Of a stretch of 23,996 nt of DNA, positions 15,596 through 23,691 are shown piece by piece (position 1 is the stretch's first letter; every line of letters starts with the position of its first letter). The stretch is from an uncultured Collinsella sp. GTDB lineage: Bacteria; Actinomycetota; Coriobacteriia; Coriobacteriales; Coriobacteriaceae. The notes under the pieces are model-generated. The model searched no databases and was not told the origin of the DNA. It saw only the letters and a program-made list of their open reading frames with translations. The position numbers and the translations under genes were made by a program. The stretch is from NCBI GenBank assembly GCA_902470835.1, contig CABRHR010000021.1:1-23996 (forward strand), given 5' to 3'.

Positions 15596-16435
15596 ATGGG
15601 AGCCGTCCACGTTCGCACGCCTAAGAACTTTGTGCTCGAGGAGCGCTTGGAGCGCTATGCCGATGCGATTGAGACGGACCCCGAGGTCTATGCCGGAGAT
15701 TGGCGCGGAGCATGCGCGCCAGCTGGCGGCGAACCTTTCGGCCGTCTTCACTTGGATCTTGGGTGTGGCAAGGGAACCTATCTGATTGAGCGCGCTCGTC
15801 GCGAGCCCGACACCCTCTTTATCGGTATGGACCAAGAACCCATCTGTATCGCCTATGCCGCACAGAAGATATGCGAACAAGGCCTGTCCAACGCACTTGT
15901 CCTGCCCCGTGGCGCGGCATCACTACCGCAACTGTTCGCCGCAGGCGAGCTCGATGCCATTACCATCAACTTTCCCACGCCGCAGCCCAAGGCCAAGCAC
16001 GCCAAAAAGCGGCTCGTCCATGTTCACCATCTGATGTTATACCGCCCGCTCCTTGCTGCCGGCGCCACCGTCACGCTGCGCACCGATAGCAAGCCCCTGC
16101 GCGACTACGCCCTCGGCCAGTTTGCCGCGGCCGGCTACGACACGCACTGGGTAAGCAACAACGTTCGCCGCGACCATCCCGAGCATCCCGAGACCGAGTA
16201 CGAATGCCGCACGCGCGAGATGGGCGCAGTCGTCTATGGCATCTGTGCTACGCCCGATTCCGAGCCCACCCATGAGCAAGTCGAAGCAGGCCGTGCTCAA
16301 GAGCAAAGTCTTGCCTGTTACCTGCCCGACGACCTCGATGAGCTCACCTATGTGCCCCTGGGCATGGAAGAGGCCGTCGAGAACTTTAAAAACCGCGCCC
16401 GGAAGGGCAAAAAGCGCCTGCCGCAGGAGTCCTAG
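15596..16435 (+). CDS. trmB: tRNA (guanine-N7)-methyltransferase, TrmB-like
   Basis: AAGGAG at 15586-15591 precedes the ATG; 279 residues. The N-terminal R-T-P-K-N-F, SAM motif LDLGCGKGTYLIERAR (53-68), IGMDQEPICIAYAAQK and the later L-R-T-D and T-E-Y-E-C-R-T-R-E-M-G segments are those of TrmB, which makes m7G46 in tRNA. Oddities: the family's F-P-D-P-W-x-K motif is NFPTPQPKAKHAKKRL here (125-140), so Asp and Trp are replaced, and there is a C-terminal extension of about 50 residues ending in a basic tail. It may therefore be a diverged TrmB. It follows the Trm9-like gene by 114 bases, which contain three small GC hairpins (best: GGCGCA-CGCT-TGCGCC, 15556-15571), and is probably co-transcribed. 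Confidence 0.85.
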   Translation: MGAVHVRTPKNFVLEERLERYADAIETDPEVYAGDWRGACAPAGGEPFGRLHLDLGCGKGTYLIERARREPDTLFIGMDQEPICIAYAAQKICEQGLSNALVLPRGAASLPQLFAAGELDAITINFPTPQPKAKHAKKRLVHVHHLMLYRPLLAAGATVTLRTDSKPLRDYALGQFAAAGYDTHWVSNNVRRDHPEHPETEYECRTREMGAVVYGICATPDSEPTHEQVEAGRAQEQSLACYLPDDLDELTYVPLGMEEAVENFKNRARKGKKRLPQES

Positions 16436-16500
16436 GGGCTTTTGACCGTCGCGGCGCCAGTAAACAGGCGCAAATAGACGCCGACGGACGGCCCTCAAAC

Positions 16501-16623
16501 CTAAGTGAGTAGTCTTTTTGGCAATAGCCAAGCACAACCCGTATGGCGAAAACTAAAAGCGCAGGTAGAGCCCTTACACAAAAGTCATGTGCTCGCGATA
16601 TCGCAAAAAGTCTACTCACTTAG
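16501..16623. repeat. 123-base symmetrical inverted-repeat element (MITE-like or structured RNA)
   Basis: CTAAGTGAGTAGTCTTTTTG (16501-16520) and its reverse complement at 16604-16623 match in 19 of 20 positions. Inside, AGCACA (16531-16536) pairs with TGTGCT (16588-16593), each set exactly 10 bases in from the outer arm. The interior is more AT-rich than flanking genes. No open frame or transposase is present, and no exact target duplication is seen (flanks CAAAC and TTAAC). It fills most of the 310-base gap between trmB and the helicase gene. Confidence 0.7.
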
Positions 16624-16705
16624 TTAACGGCTGTCCCAAACAGCTGAGCGGAACGCCCATTTCCTGCATTTTCCCTCGCGCCGGCACCCCATGCCGCCGC
16701 TACGC

Positions 16706-16711
16706 CATAAT
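16706..16711 (+). promoter_or_regulatory. Possible -10 box CATAAT before the DUF3516 helicase gene
   Basis: CATAAT lies 35 bases upstream of the ATG at 16746, leaving room for a short leader with the weak GAGAAAG site (16731-16737). No -35 box is recognisable. Confidence 0.35.
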
Positions 16712-16745
16712 GGATGGCGGACAAACGCGAGAGAAAGATACCCGC

Positions 16746-19427
16746 ATGACGCAAAGCACAACAGACACCGCCGCCAACACCGTCTCGGGTGCCGGTGCCG
16801 CCAGTTCGTTCTCGGGCGGCACGGGTACCGAGGCCGAGTTCGGCTCGCTCGGCGCGCTCTCCCCCACCTGGTGGGAGCCCGAGGACGGCAGCGAGCCCGA
16901 ACCGTGGCTCACGCCCGATCAGGCCTTCGAGCGTTTCTTTGAATGGACGAGCGACCGCGGCATTGCACTGTGGGACCACCAGGAAGAAGCCCTCATGGAC
17001 CTAGCCGCCGGCGACCACGTGATTCTTGGCACGCCCACTGGCTCGGGCAAATCGCTCGTCGCGCTGGGCATGCTCTTTATGGGCATGGCACAGGGCAAGC
17101 GCTGCTATTACACCGCCCCCATCAAGGCATTGGTGAGCGAGAAGTTCTTCGACCTGGTACAGGTACTCGGCCGCGACAACGTCGGCATGATCACCGGGGA
17201 CACGCATATCAACACCAAGGCGCCCGTCATCTGCTGCACGGCAGAGATCCTCGCTAACGACGCTCTGCGCGAAGGCGAGGACGCCGACGTGGGCTGCGTC
17301 GCCATGGATGAATTCCATTACTTTGCCGACCCCGACCGTGGCTGGGCATGGCAGGTGCCGCTGCTCACGCTGCCCCATACGCAATTTATGCTCATGAGCG
17401 CCACGCTCGGCGATGTTACCGCGATTGCCGCCTCACTCGAAGAGCACACTGGTGCCGCCTGCGACCTGGTCGTCGATGCCCCGCGCCCCGTACCGCTGAG
17501 CTACGACTACGTCACGACATCGCTCGAGGGAACCGTAGAGCTCGCGATGCGCCGCGGCGAGGCCCCGCTCTATATCGTGCACTTTAGCCAGGACGCCGCA
17601 CTTGCGACGGCGCAGTCGCTCGCCAACTTTGGCATCGCCAGCAAGGAGCAGCGCGAGGCCATTAAGGAAGCCGCCAAGGGAACGAGCTTCTCCACCGCCT
17701 TCGGCAAGATCCTCAAACGTCTGCTCGGATGCGGCGTCGGCGTACATCACGCCGGCATGCTGCCGCGCTATCGCCTGCTGGTCGAGCGTCTGGCGCAGCA
17801 GGGCCTGCTGCCCGTCATCTGCGGCACCGACACCCTCGGCGTCGGCATCAACGTGCCTATCCACACCGTGGTGCTCACCGCGCTCACCAAGTTCGACGGC
17901 TATAAGATGCGTCGCCTGCGCGCCCGCGAGTTCCACCAGATTGCCGGCCGTGCCGGTCGCTCGGGCTTCGATACCGAAGGCATGGTCATTGCCGAGGCGC
18001 CAGAACACGAAATCGAGAACGCCAAGCTCATGGCCAAAGCCGGCGATGACCCCAAAAAGCTCCGCAAGATTAAAAAGAAGAAGGCCCCCGAGGGCTTTGT
18101 CACCTGGAACAAGCAAACCTTTGAGCGCCTGATCGAGACACAGCCCGAAACGCTCAAGCCGCGCCTGCGCATTACGCACTCCATGGTCATTAGCGTGGTC
18201 GAGCAGGGCGGCGACGCTCGCGCCCGCGTGCACGACCTCATTGAGACGAGTCTGCAGACCCCCGAGGAAAAGGCCAAACTCGAAGTTCGCGCCGACGAAA
18301 TCTTCGCCACGCTCATCGACTCCGGTGTCGTCGTGCGCACCGAGGTGCCGCCCGCGCCCAACGCCCCTACAGACGCCGCACCGGACATCGACTACGCGCT
18401 GACGGTCGATCTGCCCGAGGACTTCGCGCTTGACCAGCCGCTCTCTCCGTTTTTGCTCGCCGCACTGGAGCTGCTCGACCCCGAGAGCGAAACCTACACC
18501 ATGGACCTGATCTCGATGGTCGAGGCCACGCTCGAGGACCCCAAGCAGGTCCTGCGCGCACAGGAGCGCGCCGCGCGCGACCGCGCCATGGCGGAGATGA
18601 AGGCCGACGGCGTGGAGTACGAGGAACGTCTGGAGCGCATCCAGGACGTCACCTACGAAAAGCCACTCGAGGACCTGCTCGACGCCGCCTTCGATAAGTA
18701 TTGCCAGGAGGTGCCCTGGGCCAACGACTACCAGCTCTCGCCCAAGAGCGTCCTGCGCGACATGCTGGAAAGCGCAAGCGACTTTAAGGGCTACATCCAA
18801 AAGCTCGGCATCGCCCGCTCCGAGGGCATCCTGCTGCGCTACCTGGCCGAAGCCTACCGTTCGCTCGACCGCACCGTACCCATCGAGAAGCGCGACGAAC
18901 GCCTGCGCGACATCATCTCGTGGCTGGGCTTTGTGGTGCGCTCGGTCGATTCGAGCCTGGTGGACGAGTGGGAGAACGCCGGCAACCCGGCAGCCCTCGA
19001 CGCCGCGCCGCCGCAGGGAATCGACGAGGTCGTGGCAGACCGTCGCGGCTGCACGCTGTTGGTGCGCAATGCGCTCTTCCGCCGCGTGGCGCTCGCCGCA
19101 CGCGGACATGTGCGCGACCTGGGCGAGCTCGACGAAGACTGGGGCATGAGTGAGGTTCGCTGGCAAAAGGCGCTCGACGCCTACCACGAGCAGCATGAGG
19201 ACATTCTCACCGACGGCGATGCCCGCAGCTCCGCGATGTTCACGATCGACGAGAGCGACGAGAAGACCGAGCACGTCTGGCACGTGCACCAGATCTTTGC
19301 CGACGAGGATGGCGACCACGACTTTGGCATCATGGGCGACGTCGATCTGGATGCCACCCAAGACGGCGGCGAGGTCATCTTTAAGAATTACCGCGTCGGC
19401 TTTATCGAGGATTTGCTCGAGGACTAA
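16746..19427 (+). CDS. Ski2-like DEAD/DEAH helicase with DUF3516 C-terminal domain
   Basis: I chose the ATG at 16746 (893 residues) because the likely -10 box lies just upstream; longer starts run into it and into the repeat element. The N-terminal 50 residues are low-complexity. Walker A is GTPTGSGKS (95-103), motif II is DEFH (188-191), motif III LMSATLG, then GVGVHHAGMLPRYR, G-T-D-T-L-G-V-G-I-N-V-P and QIAGRAGR (398-405). The order and the H-H-A-G-M and GVGINVP signatures are those of the Ski2/Mtr4 group. The remaining half, rich in acidic helices, is the actinobacterial DUF3516 region. The likely role is RNA or DNA remodelling, perhaps RNA turnover. It ends at a bidirectional terminator. 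Confidence 0.93.
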   Translation: MTQSTTDTAANTVSGAGAASSFSGGTGTEAEFGSLGALSPTWWEPEDGSEPEPWLTPDQAFERFFEWTSDRGIALWDHQEEALMDLAAGDHVILGTPTGSGKSLVALGMLFMGMAQGKRCYYTAPIKALVSEKFFDLVQVLGRDNVGMITGDTHINTKAPVICCTAEILANDALREGEDADVGCVAMDEFHYFADPDRGWAWQVPLLTLPHTQFMLMSATLGDVTAIAASLEEHTGAACDLVVDAPRPVPLSYDYVTTSLEGTVELAMRRGEAPLYIVHFSQDAALATAQSLANFGIASKEQREAIKEAAKGTSFSTAFGKILKRLLGCGVGVHHAGMLPRYRLLVERLAQQGLLPVICGTDTLGVGINVPIHTVVLTALTKFDGYKMRRLRAREFHQIAGRAGRSGFDTEGMVIAEAPEHEIENAKLMAKAGDDPKKLRKIKKKKAPEGFVTWNKQTFERLIETQPETLKPRLRITHSMVISVVEQGGDARARVHDLIETSLQTPEEKAKLEVRADEIFATLIDSGVVVRTEVPPAPNAPTDAAPDIDYALTVDLPEDFALDQPLSPFLLAALELLDPESETYTMDLISMVEATLEDPKQVLRAQERAARDRAMAEMKADGVEYEERLERIQDVTYEKPLEDLLDAAFDKYCQEVPWANDYQLSPKSVLRDMLESASDFKGYIQKLGIARSEGILLRYLAEAYRSLDRTVPIEKRDERLRDIISWLGFVVRSVDSSLVDEWENAGNPAALDAAPPQGIDEVVADRRGCTLLVRNALFRRVALAARGHVRDLGELDEDWGMSEVRWQKALDAYHEQHEDILTDGDARSSAMFTIDESDEKTEHVWHVHQIFADEDGDHDFGIMGDVDLDATQDGGEVIFKNYRVGFIEDLLED

Positions 19428-19448
19428 GGCCTGAAAAACGAAAAGAAG

Positions 19449-19484
19449 CGGGGCCGCTGGCAACATCGCCAGCGGCCCCGTTTT
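19449..19484. terminator. Bidirectional Rho-independent terminator
   Basis: CGGGGCCGCTGGC (19449-19461) and GCCAGCGGCCCCG (19468-19480) form a perfect 13-base stem with loop AACATC, followed by TTTT. On the - strand the stem is followed by CTTCTTTTCG. It sits between the convergent helicase and DUF2130 genes and serves both. Confidence 0.93.
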
Positions 19485-19504
19485 CTCATAAACGCTCTAT
19501 CCCG

Positions 19505-21262
19505 TTACTCGGCATCCTCGACCTCGTAGGCATCGGCCTCCGCCGGCTCATCGCCTGCATCCGGAGCGGCCTCACGCGCCTCGTCAAACGCCGCCTTCAT
19601 GGTCTTGTTGCCCCAGGTGAGCTTGCGAATCGTGAGCTCATCGGCCTTGTTGTGCGCGAGGCGAAGGTTTTCGGTACTGCGACGCAGGTCGTCCTTGGTC
19701 TTCTCGAGCTGACGAATCGCCGCGTCGATTTCCTTGATGGCAGATTCGAACTGTTTGCTCGCCAGGTTGTAATTGCGCGAGAAACCGTCCTTGAACTTTT
19801 CCATCTTGGCTTCGAAGTTCGTCACATCGATGTTCTGCTGCTTATACTCCGCCAGCTCCTGCTTGTAGCGCAGCGAGCCCATGGCGGCATTGCGCAGCAG
19901 CGTGATCATGGGGATAAAGAACTGCGGGCGAATTACGTACATCTTCTCGTAGCGATAGCTCACATCCACGATGCCCGCGTTGTAGAGCTCGCTCTCGGGC
20001 TCCAGCAGTGAGCAAAGCACCGCGTACTCGCAGCCCTTTTGGCGACGGTCATGATCGAGCTTCTTAAAGAAGTCCTCGTTCTTGTGCTTGGTCGCGGTCT
20101 CGTCGTTCTCGTTTTTCATCTCGAACATAATCGAGATGATCTCGTTGCCGTTCTCGTCGCACTCGCGGAAGATGAAGTCGCCCTTGGTGCCCTCGGACGC
20201 ATCGTTGTCTTTCTCAAAGTACGCGTTGGGGAATGCCGTCATGCGCAGGCGATTGAACTCAGTCTCGCAGTGCTGCTCGAGCGACTCGCCCACCATCTTG
20301 GTCGATAGGCGCACCTTCATGTCCTTCAGGCGCTCGATCTCCTCATCCTTGTAGCGAATGAGCTCATCGCTTGCGCGCTTGGCCTGAGCGAGCTCAAGCT
20401 CATGCGCCGCCTTGGCCTGCTCCTCGCGCGAATCGCGCACCGCCAGCTCGCTCGTCAGCTTAGCACGAGCCTCGTCGCGCTCGCGCTCCGCCGTGGCAAC
20501 CGCCTCCGCCAGGTTCATTTTGGCAGCCAGTTCCTGCTCGCGCAGCTGGGCACGAAGGCCCTCGGCCTCACGCTCGGATTGAGACTTCGCAGCGGAAAAC
20601 TTTTCTTGCACTTTTGCTTGATAGTCAGCGAGTGCACGCTCCGCTTCGTTGTGGGCGGCATCGAGCTTACGCTGCGTCTCAGCCGCGGCAGTTGCGAGCG
20701 CCATCTCCTGAGCCTTGTCCGCGGCGGCAAGCCTCGCCTGCAGCTCGGCAATCTGGGCATCGCGCGCAGCAAGATCATGTTGAGTTTCGTTGCGGACCGC
20801 AGCCTCAGCAATCTTGGCCTCGTCAGCTTTACGATTGAGCTCAGTCTTCAGGGCATCGACCTCACGCTGGAGCTGAGCCGTCTCCTTTTGCGCATCGGCG
20901 CGCGCCTCGGCAGCCGCACGCTGGCTTGCAGCCTCACGCTCGCCATCTGCACCCTCAAGCTTTGCACGCAACTCCGCAAGCTCGGCATCGCGCTTGGCAA
21001 CCTCTTGTGCCAGCTCCTGATCCGAGGCGTTCTTCTGCGCCGCCAGCTGGGCGTCCTGCTTCGAAGCGGCTTTCTGCAGCGCTGCAGCCGCACGCTCGCG
21101 CTCCAGCTCCAGTGCCTGCTCGCCCTCGCGCCGAGCTGCCGCCACGCGCTCATCCAGATCGCGCGAGAACTCGGCATCGCGCACTTGTTTGACAATATCC
21201 GCATAGCCGGACGCATCGACCTTAAAGACCTCGCCGCAATGGGGGCATTTAATCTCGTTCAT
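19505..21262 (-). CDS. DUF2130 family coiled-coil protein with PD-(D/E)XK-like domain
   Basis: The ATG at 21262 has GAGGAG 9 bases or so upstream and starts MNEIKCPHCGEVF; a frame from 21283 lacks such a site. The 585-residue protein opens with a single CPHCG zinc-knuckle-like pair, then runs for about 300 residues (30-325) as an Ala/Glu/Lys/Arg-rich coiled coil. The DUF2130 core follows: KMVGESLEQHCETEFNRLR, then K-G-D362-F-I-F and F-E381-M-K383-N, a D...E-x-K arrangement like the active site of PD-(D/E)XK nucleases, then Y-A-V-L-C-S-L-L-E and YVIRPQFFIPMITLLRNAA. A second helical stretch and an acidic tail end it. The family is common in gut bacteria and has no firm function. Nuclease activity is an inference from the motif. 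Confidence 0.9.
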   Translation of the reverse strand: MNEIKCPHCGEVFKVDASGYADIVKQVRDAEFSRDLDERVAAARREGEQALELERERAAAALQKAASKQDAQLAAQKNASDQELAQEVAKRDAELAELRAKLEGADGEREAASQRAAAEARADAQKETAQLQREVDALKTELNRKADEAKIAEAAVRNETQHDLAARDAQIAELQARLAAADKAQEMALATAAAETQRKLDAAHNEAERALADYQAKVQEKFSAAKSQSEREAEGLRAQLREQELAAKMNLAEAVATAERERDEARAKLTSELAVRDSREEQAKAAHELELAQAKRASDELIRYKDEEIERLKDMKVRLSTKMVGESLEQHCETEFNRLRMTAFPNAYFEKDNDASEGTKGDFIFRECDENGNEIISIMFEMKNENDETATKHKNEDFFKKLDHDRRQKGCEYAVLCSLLEPESELYNAGIVDVSYRYEKMYVIRPQFFIPMITLLRNAAMGSLRYKQELAEYKQQNIDVTNFEAKMEKFKDGFSRNYNLASKQFESAIKEIDAAIRQLEKTKDDLRRSTENLRLAHNKADELTIRKLTWGNKTMKAAFDEAREAAPDAGDEPAEADAYEVEDAE

Positions 21263-21319
21263 AGCAGCTCCTCGTGGACGCACATTTCAACCGTCTACAC
21301 TCTACCGCGCCTCGCGGAC

Positions 21320-21354
21320 AAAAAAGGCGCCGCCGCCAGAATGGCAACGGCGCC
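21320..21354 (-). terminator. Rho-independent terminator after the deacetylase gene
   Basis: GGCGCCG (21326-21332) pairs with CGGCGCC (21348-21354). Read on the - strand the hairpin is followed by TTTTTTG (21325-21319). It lies 47 bases beyond the stop of the 21401 gene and ahead of the DUF2130 gene. Confidence 0.85.
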
Positions 21355-21400
21355 AGAACCGCTACAAAGGCGCCTGTTTCCTTTGCGGTGGCTTGAGTCC

Positions 21401-22165
21401 TTACAGGTCGCGGTAGTCAATCAGGCGAAGGTCGGGCTGAGACGCAAGCCAAGCATGAAGCTCGGGGTCGATCAGGGCATCGACCTCCTTGGTACGATCG
21501 GTCGTAAGTGAGCTATTCTCGAGGATAAAACGATCGAGATAACCCGGATGGCAGACAAAGACCACCGTCTCACCGTCCACCATCTTGCGAACCGTCTGCA
21601 TGATTGCCTCTTTGGGCTCGTAGTCCGGCTCCATCGAGCGCATCACCATGCGCAGATCGGTATCTCCGCAATGTACCACCGCCGCAGGGTCGAAGCTCGC
21701 CTTTTGTTCCTTAAGGCCCAGCTCCTGGGCAACCACCGAGATCGCTCGGTTAAGGTTTTTGCTCATGACGGCATGGGCCTCAAAGTAATCGGGCTCGCTG
21801 CCCACAATCTCGACAAAGCGGTCATGCTGCGCGCGAATCTCGATGCAGGCCTCGTCGAAGTCTATCAGTTCCTCGCCGCGCTTAAAATGCTCACGAAAGG
21901 TGCGGCTGCTATGGAACTCACCGCTTTCATTAAGCATGCTCGGAATGAGCGCCGGGTCGGCACACGGCCTGCCCAGACACACATTGGTATGCTGGCCCAC
22001 CGCAATGCCGGCATCCGCCACGAGTGACCAGCCGCGTTCGGCCTCGGGCATATTAGGCATAAGGCCCACCGAGCGCACCAGTCCCTCATTGACGCTACGG
22101 GCGATCCCCAAGTTGACGGCATACGAATAACCGATATCATCGGCACGAATAAGCAGTTGCTTCAT
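21401..22165 (-). CDS. ChbG/YdjC-family carbohydrate deacetylase
   Basis: This 254-residue protein has length and motifs of the YdjC/ChbG/HpnK family: RADDIGYS (7-14, metal-binding Asp), G-I-x-R-S-V-N-E-G-L-V-R-S-V-G-L-M-P-N-M, GQHTNVCLGRP (58-67 with H59), Y-F-E-A-H-A-V (H131) and VCHPGYLD (H206). ChbG removes an acetyl group from chitobiose-type N-acetylated disaccharides in the cytoplasm. The gene follows the PTS permease on the same strand after 77 bases, so it probably processes what that permease imports. The ribosome binding site TTGGAG (22171-22176, - strand) is 5 bases from the ATG and can pair with an upstream CTCCAA (see the separate entry). Substrate is not determined by the sequence. 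Confidence 0.9.
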   Translation of the reverse strand: MKQLLIRADDIGYSYAVNLGIARSVNEGLVRSVGLMPNMPEAERGWSLVADAGIAVGQHTNVCLGRPCADPALIPSMLNESGEFHSSRTFREHFKRGEELIDFDEACIEIRAQHDRFVEIVGSEPDYFEAHAVMSKNLNRAISVVAQELGLKEQKASFDPAAVVHCGDTDLRMVMRSMEPDYEPKEAIMQTVRKMVDGETVVFVCHPGYLDRFILENSSLTTDRTKEVDALIDPELHAWLASQPDLRLIDYRDL

Positions 22166-22170
22166 AAGAA

Positions 22171-22199
22171 CTCCAATCTATGGAAAAGGGTATTTGGAG
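22171..22199 (-). promoter_or_regulatory. Hairpin that could hide the deacetylase ribosome binding site
   Basis: On the - strand CTCCAA (22199-22194) is a perfect complement of the Shine-Dalgarno TTGGAG (22176-22171), with a 17-base loop. It could lower translation of the deacetylase relative to the PTS gene. A 6-base match can occur by chance. Confidence 0.3.
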
Positions 22200-22242
22200 C
22201 GTAGCCAAGTACCCAGGTAATTCTCCCATCCAAACAGACGCC

Positions 22243-23691
22243 TTAAGCCTTGGCGGCAGCAGCATCTTCCTCGAGCTGTTCCTTGGTAAAGCCAAAGAGG
22301 TAGGCGATAGCAGCTGCGGTAACAAATGCAGCGCCCGATGCAATGCATCCCCATACGAGATTAGCGGTTCCGCCGCCAACATATCCAGTGACGCCAAGAA
22401 TATTCGTCGCGCCCAAAACATACGTCGTCACATTGGTAAGAGCCGCAATCAGGCCGCCGATAGCACCGCCGGCAACCATGGCGCCCAGACAGCGGGTGTA
22501 CTTAAAGCCGCAGCCATATAATGCGGGCTCCGTCACGCCACCGACAATGCCGGAGAGCGAGAAACCAAGCATGGCGCCCTTTTCATCGGTTTCCTTAAGG
22601 CGCAGGAAGGCGCCGAAGGCCATGCCCCACGTAGCGAACTGAGCGATAGCGCCCGCGACCATAACGCAGGAGTCAGAGCCCAAGGTAAGCAGTTGCACAA
22701 TGCCAAGGGTAATCAGAACCTGGTGCATACCGGTCATGACCAGGAATTCCCAAAGCGCGGCAATGACGACGAGGGAAAGGATCGTAACGATACCGCCAGT
22801 GTTGCCAAGACCGAACATGAAGTTGCCAACCACGTTGCCCAGGATGGAACCAATCGGAGCCAGCGCACACAGCGAAACGGGAACCATAACGGCCAGGGTG
22901 CACACGGGCACAAACACCGTAGAGAGCATGTCGGGGATGACCTTCTTCATGAACTTCTCGACGACCATAAGCACCGGCATGGACAGGACCATGGGGAGCA
23001 CGGTGGAGGAATAGTTGTTAAGCTGGGCCGGCAGCACGCCATAAACCATCGTGGTCGTAGCACCCGAATCCGCCGCAGCGTTGACCAGCGTCATAAACTC
23101 GGGGGCAATGAGCACGCCGCCGAGCATCATGCCGAGCGGCTGACTGCAGCCGAGCTGCTTTGCGGCAGCCCAGCCCAGATAAACGGGAAGGAAATAATAG
23201 CCGGCGTTATAAATCCAGTTGTAGAAGAAGTTGTAGATGTCGGAATCGGCAGGCCAGATACCGAGCATGCCGTCACCGCAAAGTACGGCAATGGTGCGGA
23301 ACATGGCGGCGCCCATGATGATGGGGATCGTCATGACCATTGTCTTGGACAGGTAGTTGAGAGTCTTCTTGCCCGCGGTCTTAAGCGTCAGCGGCTCCTT
23401 GGGGCCACCATCGAGGTTCTCGTCAATGGAGCCTTCGCCCTTAACGCCCAGTGCAAGGGCAGCGTCATAGACCTTCGGCACGTTCTGGCCAATGATGACC
23501 TGATACTGGCCGCCAGACCACTGTGCGCCCAGAACACCCTTGATCTTCTTAATTTCATCGTCATTGGGAATGGACTGATCCTTGAGGTTCAGACGCAGAC
23601 GGGTCATGCAGTGCGTCACGTTCGTCACGTTGGAGGCGCCGCCGACGGCAGCAAGCACATCCTCGGCAATCTTCTTGTTATCGACAGCCAT
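22243..23691 (-). CDS. PTS EIIBC permease, beta-glucoside/sucrose (Glc superfamily) type
   Basis: This 482-residue protein starts at an ATG with AGAAGGG upstream. Residues 1-80 are an EIIB domain with phosphorylated Cys28 in T-H-C-M-T-R-L-R-L, then a linker and from about 105 an EIIC domain with about ten membrane segments. GVTEPALYG is the conserved substrate-site loop of this group. No EIIA domain is fused (the chain ends at 482 with an Ala/Glu tail), so EIIA must come from another gene. EIIC imports and EIIB phosphorylates the sugar. The deacetylase downstream hints at an N-acetylated or beta-linked disaccharide, but the exact sugar cannot be read from the sequence. Confidence 0.92.
   Translation of the reverse strand: MAVDNKKIAEDVLAAVGGASNVTNVTHCMTRLRLNLKDQSIPNDDEIKKIKGVLGAQWSGGQYQVIIGQNVPKVYDAALALGVKGEGSIDENLDGGPKEPLTLKTAGKKTLNYLSKTMVMTIPIIMGAAMFRTIAVLCGDGMLGIWPADSDIYNFFYNWIYNAGYYFLPVYLGWAAAKQLGCSQPLGMMLGGVLIAPEFMTLVNAAADSGATTTMVYGVLPAQLNNYSSTVLPMVLSMPVLMVVEKFMKKVIPDMLSTVFVPVCTLAVMVPVSLCALAPIGSILGNVVGNFMFGLGNTGGIVTILSLVVIAALWEFLVMTGMHQVLITLGIVQLLTLGSDSCVMVAGAIAQFATWGMAFGAFLRLKETDEKGAMLGFSLSGIVGGVTEPALYGCGFKYTRCLGAMVAGGAIGGLIAALTNVTTYVLGATNILGVTGYVGGGTANLVWGCIASGAAFVTAAAIAYLFGFTKEQLEEDAAAAKA

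Noticed and set aside
17433..19466. 677-residue open frame on the - strand
   Set aside because: It is antisense to the DUF3516 helicase, has a composition typical of GC-rich shadow frames, and reads through the terminator.
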